Assembly: GCA_028678555.1 (NCBI GenBank)
Contig: JAJRDF010000091.1
Span: 1 to 6,171 of the forward strand
Reading direction: 5' to 3'
DNA length: 6,171 nt
Origin: Methanomicrobiales archaeon
GTDB lineage: Archaea; Halobacteriota; Methanomicrobia; Methanomicrobiales; JACTUA01
In this document: in pieces, positions 1 through 5,572 of the stretch
Position numbering within the stretch: the first letter of the stretch is position 1
Layout of the letters: each line of letters opens with the position of its first letter
The notes under the pieces: generated by a model
Databases searched by the model: none
The model's input: only the letters and a program-made list of their open reading frames with translations
What the model was told of the DNA's origin: nothing
Translations under genes and position numbers: made by a program

Positions 1-248
1 ACGGGGGCCTCTATGTGCGGAAGGTGGGGGCGGCTGTCATTGCCGTGCGACGGGCGGGCGCCATCCATGCCTTTGACACGATCAACCACTTCTTCGGGAT
101 CAGCAACATGTTCACCGTCGGCTCGTCGTACTGGAACCTGGGTCTGGGCATGAACCCCGGGGACGTGGAGAAGGACGAGGAAGGGATCCGGACCATGCGG
201 AACCTGGGCGCCAACATGGCCTGGCTCCTCGGGAAGATCCACGGGTAA
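1..248 (+). CDS. Flavodoxin-like NAD(P)H-dependent FMN reductase, C-terminal part (5' end outside window)
   Basis: The frame is open from the first base (codons from position 3) to a TAA stop at 246-248, so the gene starts before the window; the GTG at 15 is an internal valine, not a start. The visible 82 residues contain GAAVIAVRRAG, then HAFDTINHFF, GSSYWNLGLG, the acidic segment GDVEKDEEG, and a final helix ending NMAWLLGKIHG. This order matches the C-terminal half of the flavodoxin-fold FMN_red / iron-sulfur-flavoprotein-like family, where the segment around SYWN lies near the bound FMN and the last helix packs on the sheet. Such proteins use FMN to move electrons from NAD(P)H or ferredoxin in the cytoplasm; in methanogens they are often linked to redox or oxidative-stress handling. 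The N-terminal FMN phosphate-binding loop, and any cysteine cluster that would make it an iron-sulfur flavoprotein, cannot be seen. It converges on the PEGA gene. The family call is fairly secure; the substrate is unknown. Confidence 0.8.
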   Translation, partial: GGLYVRKVGAAVIAVRRAGAIHAFDTINHFFGISNMFTVGSSYWNLGLGMNPGDVEKDEEGIRTMRNLGANMAWLLGKIHG

Positions 249-355
249 GGGACCCCGGGGGGGCCCGCTCCGCACCGGGACCTGATCCATCCGGGGACGG
301 CAGCGGTGGGCCGGGGGAGTGGGTGCCGTCGCGGAACGGGACCACCCGGTTGCCG

Positions 356-1900
356 TCAGTCAGCGGTGAGCAGGTGCCCGAGGTCCGGGAGACGGAACGG
401 GAAGAGGATGCCGATCCCTCCCTGCACGGCCTCTCCTTTCTGGACCGCGGGGAAGAGGCGTTCCATAAGGGAGGAAGGGGTGGGAGCAGGGGTCACGGTC
501 TCCACCGGGGGCGCCGTGGCTTCCACGAGCATCTCGTCCACCACCGTGGGGACGGAGCCGGATTCCACCACGGTCTCCACGCGGGATTCGAGAAAACCGT
601 CGAGCCGGAGAAGAACCGTGTGAGGCCCTTCCGGAACCCCTTCCAGGATTGCCGGGGTCACGCCCCGGGGGACGCCGTCCAGAAAGAGGGATGCCCCCGG
701 GGGAGTGGAGGTCACGACAAGCCTTCCGGACGGAGGTGCAAGCCGGATCAGGTACACGTCGTCGCCCCTGCCAAAGGAGGCCGTGGTTCCGGCGATGACG
801 AGGCCCCCGTCCGCGGTGACATTGATGGCCGAGGCAGTGTCGTACCGTGCGCCTCCGAAGGTCCCCTCCCAGAGGGTGGTTCCCAGGGAGCTCTCCCGGG
901 CTACAAAGATATCCATGGACGGCCCAAGGGACCCGGTCCTTCCGGCCAGCAGGATCCCGTCATCACCGGTGACGGCCACCGCGCTGCCATACTCGGTGCC
1001 GCCCTTCCCCCGGGTCTGTTCCCACCGGAGCCGCCCGAGGCTGTCGGTCCGGATCAGATAGGCATCCCACTCCCCGGACAGGGCGGGATCCATCCCCCCG
1101 GCCACGAGATACCCCCCGTCCGCTGCCCGCGCGAGGGATCTCCCCTCCTGGGCGCCAGGGCCGCCGTAATGCTGCTGCCAGAGGGGGGTCCCGTCCGACG
1201 CGGTGTAGACCAGGAAGATATCCCGGGATGAGCCGAAGGATCCGGTGGTCCCTGCGATGACATACTTCCCGTCATCGACAGAGAGCAGGTCCAGGCCGGC
1301 ATCGTTCCCCGCACCGCCGATGGTCTTTTGCCAGAGAGTCTTTCCGTCCTCCCCCACCCGGAGCAGGAGGATATCCTCCGATGACCCCGGGGAGGTGGTG
1401 CTTCCTGCGATGGCAAACCCTCCGTCCGGCAGCACGACGACGGCATGGCCGTACTCACTCCCCGGTCCGCCGTACCGGCGTTCCCAGAGCTTCCTCCCGG
1501 TGCCATCCGTCCGGACCAGGTACACGTCCGTGGAATTGGACGGAGACCAGCACCAGCCGGTGACAATGAACCCCCCGTCAGCGGTCGCCTGGACATCGGT
1601 CCCGAACTCATCGGCGGTGGTCCCCAGGTTCTGTTCCCAGAGGAGGAGGCCGGTCGGACCGATCCTGAACAGGGCAACGTCAAAATCCCCGCGGCCGAAG
1701 GAATTGGTGCTGCCGGCCACCACGTAGCCGCCGTCCGCGGTCTGCAGGACGGACGCGCCGGTATCAGTCAGGGCGCCCCCATAGGTCCCTTCCCAGGCCG
1801 TGACCAGTTCCATCTCCGCCGATGCAGGGAGAAGGAGAAGACCGGTGACGAGAAGGATTCCTGCCACCGTCCATTTCATCCTGACCCGGGAGGTGTTCAT
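356..1900 (-). CDS. Secreted seven-repeat beta-propeller protein with PEGA domain
   Basis: A 514-residue predicted exported protein. Residues 1-28 form a signal peptide: charged start (MNTSRVRMK), hydrophobic core (about 11-24) and a PASA-E cleavage-type site. Residues 36-387 are seven tandem repeats of 51-52 residues. Each begins with Trp (W36, 88, 139, 190, 241, 293, 344), usually continues into a GG-containing turn, then a DGG(Y/F)xxAG strand, an S(F/P/L)G-type turn and a D(V/I)xLxR-type strand; this predicts a seven-bladed propeller. Residues 391-437 are a PEGA domain (GRLVVTSTPPGASLFLDG, then a GPHTVLLRLDGF strand). A Pro/Thr-rich linker (about 462-477) leads to a 37-residue tail with no membrane anchor. 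The frame is open upstream to 2092, but the ATG at 1900 is chosen because it places the signal peptide at the N-terminus; the added 64 residues would be Pro/Arg-rich and would run through the likely promoter. ATG 1879 (MKWTV) is a second possibility. Sequons occur at N122 and N360. The likely role is surface or extracellular binding; the ligand is unknown. Confidence 0.88.
   Translation of the reverse strand: MNTSRVRMKWTVAGILLVTGLLLLPASAEMELVTAWEGTYGGALTDTGASVLQTADGGYVVAGSTNSFGRGDFDVALFRIGPTGLLLWEQNLGTTADEFGTDVQATADGGFIVTGWCWSPSNSTDVYLVRTDGTGRKLWERRYGGPGSEYGHAVVVLPDGGFAIAGSTTSPGSSEDILLLRVGEDGKTLWQKTIGGAGNDAGLDLLSVDDGKYVIAGTTGSFGSSRDIFLVYTASDGTPLWQQHYGGPGAQEGRSLARAADGGYLVAGGMDPALSGEWDAYLIRTDSLGRLRWEQTRGKGGTEYGSAVAVTGDDGILLAGRTGSLGPSMDIFVARESSLGTTLWEGTFGGARYDTASAINVTADGGLVIAGTTASFGRGDDVYLIRLAPPSGRLVVTSTPPGASLFLDGVPRGVTPAILEGVPEGPHTVLLRLDGFLESRVETVVESGSVPTVVDEMLVEATAPPVETVTPAPTPSSLMERLFPAVQKGEAVQGGIGILFPFRLPDLGHLLTAD
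740..1795 (-). repeat. Seven tandem ~153-bp coding repeats (propeller blades)
   Basis: Seven consecutive units of 51-52 codons lie inside the PEGA-protein gene. They are recognised in translation by a Trp at the start of each unit and a DGG-x-x-x-x-AG core about 20 residues later. Trp-to-Trp spacing is 52, 51, 51, 51, 52 and 51 residues, which is very regular. Unit 2 deviates: it lacks the GG turn (NLGTTADEFG) and reads TGWCWSPSNST where the others read AGxTxSxG; it also holds the protein's only cysteine. Unit 5 has GGMDPALSGEW in the same place and unit 6 reads RGKGGTEYG. Such regularity suggests growth by duplication of a single blade. Confidence 0.85.
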
Positions 1901-1950
1901 GGATCTTCCACTGCCGAACTCCGAAACGACTGCGGTTTGTCCCCCGGTGA

Positions 1951-1960
1951 TGATATACCT
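1951..1960 (-). promoter_or_regulatory. TATA-like promoter element for the PEGA-propeller gene
   Basis: Read on the minus strand the sequence is AGGTATATCA, preceded by the purine-rich GGGCA, which resembles an archaeal TATA box with a weak BRE. It is the clearest AT-rich island in the otherwise GC-rich 212-bp divergent region. A start site about 25 bases downstream would fall near 1930 and give a 5' leader of roughly 30 bases before the ATG at 1900. The core GTATAT reads ATATAC on the other strand, so it might also serve the divergent gene with a leader of about 130 bases; that is speculative. Confidence 0.4.
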
Positions 1961-2027
1961 TGCCCTCCCCGGATCCATCAGACGGGGGAAACGGTCCCTT
2001 CCGCCCGGGCTCGCCGTCAGGGTGAAT

Positions 2028-2065
2028 CCCGGAGGGTCGGACGGATCGGCCGTGATCCCCCCGGG
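2028..2065. repeat. Imperfect GC-rich inverted repeat in the divergent intergenic region
   Basis: CCCGGAGGG (2028-2036) and CCCCCCGGG (2057-2065) can pair over nine positions with one A-C mismatch around a 20-base loop. It lies just before the AT-rich stretch CTATTATC (2071-2078), the nearest TATA-like sequence to the plus-strand propeller gene. It could be an operator or a hairpin, but such matches arise by chance easily in GC-rich DNA. Confidence 0.2.
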
Positions 2066-2095
2066 TGGAACTATTATCCTCTCTTCCGGCAACCC

Positions 2096-2105
2096 GGTGA
2101 TGAGG
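2096..2105 (+). promoter_or_regulatory. Ribosome binding site of the TolB-like propeller gene
   Basis: GGTGATGAGG ends 7 bases before the ATG at 2113. GGTGAT matches the archaeal Shine-Dalgarno core (GGAGGTGATC) and GAGG offers a second pairing at closer spacing. This supports ATG 2113 as the start even though it gives the signal peptide an unusually long hydrophilic N-region (about 30 residues). The only in-frame alternatives nearby (ATG or GTG at residues 39-41) would cut into the hydrophobic core. Confidence 0.5.
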
Positions 2106-2112
2106 ATCCAGA

Positions 2113-3831
2113 ATGATCGGGAATACAGCGGGCCGGGACAGATGTGGCGTAAGACAGGGGGAATGGGGGTCCCCCGCGGGAGGCAGGGGATACCATCCCC
2201 CGCGGATCCTGGTACCCCTGTGCATCATGCTGGTGCTCGGGGTCCTCGTGTCACCGGGGGCAGCGGTTCTCACCATCATCGAGCCCACCCGGAACACCTT
2301 CCAGGTCGGTGAATGGGTGAACTTCACGGGCCTCAACACGGAAAGCGAGACCACCTATCTTTTCCTGGTGGGATCGGATCTTGACGGGGCAGGCACCATG
2401 CTCACCAATACCTCCCGGAATGCGAGGGATGGAAGGCTGGATTCCGCCCCGGTGGGAGACGGCCGGATGTGGAGATTCTCCTGGGATACCTCGGCGGCGG
2501 GGGTGAACCTGAAGGAGGGGAACTATGCCGTCTATGCCGTCGTCCGTCCTGCGGACCTCAACAACCTGGGTGGAAAGACCTATGTGACGCGCAGGGTCGA
2601 GTTCCTGGGGCGGCTCGTCCCCCTCGTCACGACGACGATCGCGACACCCACACCGGTTCCCACCTGGACCCGGCCTCCTGCCGGTACCGACGTTCAGGTC
2701 TCAAAAAATCCCACGGATGATATCCCGGGTAAGTTCGATGGCCGGTTCCTCGTCTACGAGTCCCGGAAGGGCACGGGGGACTCGGACATCTTCCTGTATG
2801 ACGTGGCAACCGGGAATACGACGGTCGTCGCCTCCGGCCCGGCCGTTCAACAGACACCGTCCATCTCAGGGAACTGGGTGGTCTATTCTGCCTATGAGAA
2901 GAAGGGATGGGAACAGTCCGACAGTGACGTGTACCTCTACCGGGTGAACAGCGGGAAGACTACCCGGATCACGCTCCCGGGCGACCAGGTGAACCCGCGC
3001 GTCTCAGGGAACCTGGTGGTGTGGCAGGATGAGCCGACGGGCAGGCGCAGCGTGAACCTGGTGCTCCAGGACCTGACCTCCGGAACCCGGATCCAGATCC
3101 CCACTCCGTCGGACGGGTACCGGCCGGACATCTCTGGAAGGAGGGTCATCTGGATTGACCGTCTCGACAGCCCGGCCATCTTTCTCTATGATGTGCTGGA
3201 CGGGACTGTGGACCGCCTCACGAACCGGACCGGTATCCAGGACTACCCGCAGATCGACAGGAACCGGGTGACCTGGGCCGATATGCGGGGCGATGACTTT
3301 GATATCGTTGTCCTGGATCTGGAGTCCATGGAAGACAGGCTGGTGACAGAAGGGGACCGGAACCAGTTCACCCCGTCCGTCTCCGGGGACCGGGTGGCCT
3401 GGATCGATTACCGGAACGGGAATTTCGATCTCTACCTGTCGGACCTTACGAGGGGAGGCCTCACCGCCATCACCCGGGACTACCCCCGCCAGTCCGACGT
3501 CCAGATCGGGGGCTGCATCCTGGCCTGGGCCGATGACCGGAACGGTTCGTATGACGTGTACTACCGGGAACTGGCGGACTGCACGCCACCCCCTGAAGCC
3601 GAGGTGGTCATGCTGCCCGCGGAGGAGACCCCGGCTGCCACGCAGACCACTGTCCCCACGTTCACCACACCACGCACCACTTTTCCCACGGCCCAGACAA
3701 CGGTTCCCGTGACCACGGCACCGGTACCTGCCACGACCGCCGCGCCGGGATTCGGATTAATGGCAGGGGCCGCTGGTCTCGGGATCATCGTGCTGTCGGG
3801 ATGGTTCCTGGGAAAGAGGCGGGACCGGTAA
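2113..3831 (+). CDS. Surface protein: Ig-like domain, seven-repeat TolB-like propeller, PGF-CTERM-type tail
   Basis: A 572-residue predicted exported protein. A long basic N-region (1-31) precedes the signal core at about 32-47 (ILVPLCIMLVLGVLV) with cleavage near SPGAA. Residues about 52-168 form a beta-rich domain with FQVGEWVNFTGLNTES, YLFLVGSDL, WRFSWDTS and GNYAVYAVVRP, a pattern I associate with Ig-like domains of Methanomicrobiales surface proteins. After a TP-rich hinge (about 172-190), residues 193-487 carry seven repeats of 41-46 residues with a consensus of P-x-(I/V)-S-G-x-x-V-x-W-x-D, then a D(I/V/L)(F/Y)LYD-type strand. The leading strand DVQVSKN may pair with the incomplete last blade to close the ring. 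A Thr/Pro-rich stalk (491-544) leads to PGFG (545-548), a hydrophobic helix and the basic end KRRDR. That is a PGF-CTERM-like signal, which archaeosortase A removes while attaching a lipid anchor in archaea that have it. Sequons occur at N70, N99, N235, N371 and N477. Likely surface-anchored; no catalytic motif is seen and the ligand is unknown. Confidence 0.88.
   Translation: MIGNTAGRDRCGVRQGEWGSPAGGRGYHPPRILVPLCIMLVLGVLVSPGAAVLTIIEPTRNTFQVGEWVNFTGLNTESETTYLFLVGSDLDGAGTMLTNTSRNARDGRLDSAPVGDGRMWRFSWDTSAAGVNLKEGNYAVYAVVRPADLNNLGGKTYVTRRVEFLGRLVPLVTTTIATPTPVPTWTRPPAGTDVQVSKNPTDDIPGKFDGRFLVYESRKGTGDSDIFLYDVATGNTTVVASGPAVQQTPSISGNWVVYSAYEKKGWEQSDSDVYLYRVNSGKTTRITLPGDQVNPRVSGNLVVWQDEPTGRRSVNLVLQDLTSGTRIQIPTPSDGYRPDISGRRVIWIDRLDSPAIFLYDVLDGTVDRLTNRTGIQDYPQIDRNRVTWADMRGDDFDIVVLDLESMEDRLVTEGDRNQFTPSVSGDRVAWIDYRNGNFDLYLSDLTRGGLTAITRDYPRQSDVQIGGCILAWADDRNGSYDVYYRELADCTPPPEAEVVMLPAEETPAATQTTVPTFTTPRTTFPTAQTTVPVTTAPVPATTAAPGFGLMAGAAGLGIIVLSGWFLGKRRDR
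2689..3573 (+). repeat. Seven tandem TolB/WD40-like coding repeats
   Basis: Seven units of 41-46 codons are recognised in translation by an inner-strand motif: GRFLVYES, GNWVVYSA, GNLVVWQD, GRRVIWID, RNRVTWAD, GDRVAWID and CILAWADD. Each is followed by a D-x-x-L-x-D-L-type strand and a short I-T or V-T strand. Later units are the most canonical (two have a W-x-D-x-R-N-G string). TolB-type propellers commonly have six blades, so seven inner strands point to a seven-bladed ring. The motif differs from the DGG repeats of the divergent neighbour, so the two propellers do not look like recent copies of one another. Confidence 0.75.
3745..3828 (+). other. PGF-CTERM-like archaeal sorting signal (coding segment)
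   Basis: This encodes residues 545-572 of the surface propeller protein: the tripeptide PGF, then about 17 mostly hydrophobic residues (LMAGAAGLGIIVLSGWF), then LGKRRDR and the stop. The tripartite layout (PGF, transmembrane helix, basic cluster at the extreme C-terminus, Thr-rich stalk just before) is that of PGF-CTERM substrates of archaeosortase A. The family knowledge is established for haloarchaea and predicted in many methanogens; that this protein is processed is inference. Confidence 0.7.
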
Positions 3832-3862
3832 GGTAAGGATCAGGGCCGGAAACGATGGGCGG

Positions 3863-4531
3863 TCATCCCGCAGCCACTGATCCTTCTTTCTCCACCTCGC
3901 TGTGGACGACAATGATGCTGATCCCCACGCCCAGCGAGTTGGCGATGATCATCTCGGGAATGGCGGGGAAGACGACCTCGAGGGCAAGGGCATAGGGATG
4001 GATCAGGGCCAGTGCCAGGGCACCATGGAGGATCTCGATTCCTGCCGCGTAGAGCATTCCTGAGATGATACCCGGGATCTTCCCGTTCCGGAAATGATAG
4101 ACGAGGCCGGCCAGCAGCCCTGCGAGGACCGTGGCCAGGGAACAGGGGACGCAAGAGACACCGCCAAGGAAGTACCGGTGGATCCCCCCGATCAGTCCCA
4201 CGGCCACACCCACGTAGGGCCCGGCCACGAAGCCCGCCACCATGGGGGCCAGGTCCCGGATGTTGGTGATGGCCCCGGACCTCTCCGGGATCCCGAGGTA
4301 GGTCCCGAAGATGGAGAAGAGGCCGAAAATGACGATGAAGATGATATAATCGTTGCGCCCTGCCTTTTTGAAGATCACCCGCCGGACACTATCCAGTTTC
4401 GTGACGATTTCTATGAATACATAGATGAAAACTTCCGTTGCAGCAAAAAGATTCAGATACACCCCCAGCAGGGTCTGGCTTCCCGTGGCCGTAGGATCTC
4501 CTCCTGGTAAGGTACAGGACTCCCTGTCCAT
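3863..4531 (-). CDS. Orphan 5TM-5TMR_LYT (LytS-type) membrane sensor domain protein
   Basis: A 222-residue integral membrane protein with about six hydrophobic segments (near 21-44, 61-79, 95-117, 127-147, 153-175 and 186-210). The central part matches the receptor module of LytS/YhcK-type sensors: NIRDLAPMVAGFVAGPYVG (90-108), GLIGGIHRYFLGG (112-124), LATVLAGLLAGLVY (132-145), and the closing PEMIIANSLGVGISII (192-207). In bacteria this module precedes a histidine kinase, GGDEF or similar output domain. Here the protein stops about 14 residues after the last helix, so it has no output domain and must act through a partner or serve another membrane role. A CVPC motif (127-130) sits where many homologues have a single Cys. 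The start is uncertain: ATG 4531 has GGAAAAGG just upstream; the same frame also opens at ATG 4594, with no good ribosome site and codon use unlike the rest. Last in the minus-strand run; it converges on the surface propeller gene. Confidence 0.85.
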   Translation of the reverse strand: MDRESCTLPGGDPTATGSQTLLGVYLNLFAATEVFIYVFIEIVTKLDSVRRVIFKKAGRNDYIIFIVIFGLFSIFGTYLGIPERSGAITNIRDLAPMVAGFVAGPYVGVAVGLIGGIHRYFLGGVSCVPCSLATVLAGLLAGLVYHFRNGKIPGIISGMLYAAGIEILHGALALALIHPYALALEVVFPAIPEMIIANSLGVGISIIVVHSEVEKEGSVAAG

Positions 4532-4627
4532 ACCCTTTTCCACTTGTCGTTGAGGGTCACTTCCCGAAAAATTCTCGACAGGATCCCCTGTCATTCCGGG
4601 TTGTTGGAGAACCCTTCCGGGTGACTT

Positions 4628-5521
4628 TCAGGATGCTGCCTCCTCAGAACGCAGGGTGACCGAGGGATACCACGGGGGATAGGCGATGAGACCCCCTTCC
4701 CGGACTGGATCATGGAAGGTGATCTCACTGCCGTCCTTTTCAACCGTGGATACGTAGGAGAAGTACCGGTGCCGCCTGACCTCCGGGAGACTGTCGTACC
4801 GGGCGACCTCAGCGGGCGTGATATTCCGGTATTTCTCATGGTGCTCCTCCCGGATGATCCCACGCAGGAGATCGTAGGCAAGGACCGTACAGGATGCATT
4901 CTCCTCCCGGAGGACAATCCACTGGAAGGGATGCAGGGTGGAGTACGATCTGCCCTTCGTCCGCCGGTGCACAATCCACTTCATCCCGGCACTGATGACA
5001 ATGAGCCCGGAAAAAACCGCCAGATACCCCGCGGCAAACGCCTCTGTGATACCTTCAAGGAGAATGATGGCCAGCGTCGCGATGCCAAGGACTGTTATCA
5101 GGAGGTAGACGGGCATGGGGACCATGGAGAGACCGAACCGTTTCTCTGTCAGGGGATACAAAAGCGGCAGGCCTGGTGCTGCCAGGTAATCCAGGAAGAG
5201 GTGGAGGTACGCGCCGGCAAGGACGCAGGCAAACGAAGGCAGGAGAATCTCCCGGGGGATGGTCATCGGGAGGAGACCTGCCGACGAAAGCAAAAGGACT
5301 GAACTGAAGGCAACCGCCGAGAGGATCGTGGCGCCGAAAACGCTGTGGGCGAACCCGCCATGGTGGAGGAGGTACAGGGAAGGGAACCGGCGGGGGATGA
5401 AGGCATAGGCCATGTCGATGTCAATGATGATGGCCCCGAGCACACCGAACGGGATGAAAATGGCATTCCCTGTTGCATACAGGATCACAAGGATGGCGAC
5501 CGCGTGGGTGAAAATATCCAT
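4628..5521 (-). CDS. Membrane-bound metal-dependent hydrolase, DUF457/YbcI-YfhP type
   Basis: A 297-residue protein with an N-terminal membrane domain (helices near 8-24, 24-40, 60-84, 92-113, 133-156 and 160-180) and a soluble C-terminal part (about 186-297). Polar residues typical of the family are present: H6 in the opening DIFTHA, D34 and D36 in IDID, the cluster HHGGFAHS (H53, H54, H59), and LHLFLDYLAAPG (H107, D111), which together would bind a metal ion at the membrane. The C-terminal LHPFQWIVLREE (196-207) is like the segment seen after the membrane domain in YfhP-type proteins. The family is annotated as a predicted hydrolase; the true substrate is not known, and some relatives are discussed in connection with DNA-damage responses or membrane lipids. 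The start ATG at 5521 is supported by GTGATC just upstream. It follows the methyltransferase by 51 bases and is probably co-transcribed with it. Confidence 0.87.
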   Translation of the reverse strand: MDIFTHAVAILVILYATGNAIFIPFGVLGAIIIDIDMAYAFIPRRFPSLYLLHHGGFAHSVFGATILSAVAFSSVLLLSSAGLLPMTIPREILLPSFACVLAGAYLHLFLDYLAAPGLPLLYPLTEKRFGLSMVPMPVYLLITVLGIATLAIILLEGITEAFAAGYLAVFSGLIVISAGMKWIVHRRTKGRSYSTLHPFQWIVLREENASCTVLAYDLLRGIIREEHHEKYRNITPAEVARYDSLPEVRRHRYFSYVSTVEKDGSEITFHDPVREGGLIAYPPWYPSVTLRSEEAAS

Positions 5522-5523
5522 GG

Positions 5524-5529
5524 GATCAC
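5524..5529 (-). promoter_or_regulatory. Ribosome binding site of the DUF457 hydrolase gene
   Basis: On the minus strand GTGATC precedes the ATG at 5521 with two bases between. It matches the 3' part of the archaeal Shine-Dalgarno consensus GGAGGTGATC and supports this ATG, which also begins the conserved DIFTHA motif. Confidence 0.45.
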
Positions 5530-5572
5530 TGGAGCAGGGAACCGGGCAGTAGGGAATGGATCCGTGGCGTCA

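Noticed and set aside
112..345. Minus-strand open frame beyond the PEGA gene, considered as a frameshifted anchor for it
   Set aside because: The translation is Pro/Ser/Arg-rich with no hydrophobic helix, so it does not restore a C-terminal anchor and is opposite the FMN reductase gene.
332..355. Possible hairpin (CGGAACGGG / CCCGGTTGCCG) as terminator between the first two genes
   Set aside because: Pairing needs two bulges and no T-rich run follows on either strand; chance in GC-rich DNA is likely.
323..1231. Long plus-strand open frame opposite the PEGA-propeller gene
   Set aside because: Its product is low-complexity Gly/Pro/Arg/His-rich with no recognisable fold; it is the antisense shadow of a regular repeat gene in GC-rich DNA.
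1901..2092. 64-residue N-terminal extension of the PEGA-propeller frame
   Set aside because: It would bury the signal peptide inside the protein and cover the TATA-like box; composition is Pro/Gly/Arg-rich and non-conserved in style.
1445..2116. Plus-strand open frame of 223 residues running into the divergent region
   Set aside because: Arg/Gly/Pro-rich without domain signs; antisense to the signal peptide and first blades and overlapping the promoter region.
3832..3862. Terminator in the gap between the convergent surface-protein and 5TM genes
   Set aside because: Only 31 bases with neither a T-run nor a convincing stem; any termination would have to occur within the opposing gene.
4343..4350. 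TATA-like sequence (GATATAAT) as a promoter
   Set aside because: It lies inside the 5TM coding sequence, in codons for the second hydrophobic helix (DYIIF region), with no gene start placed to use it.
4712..5302. Plus-strand open frame of 196 residues
   Set aside because: Antisense to the DUF457 hydrolase, which has clear metal-ligand motifs and membrane helices; the plus-strand product has no recognisable features.
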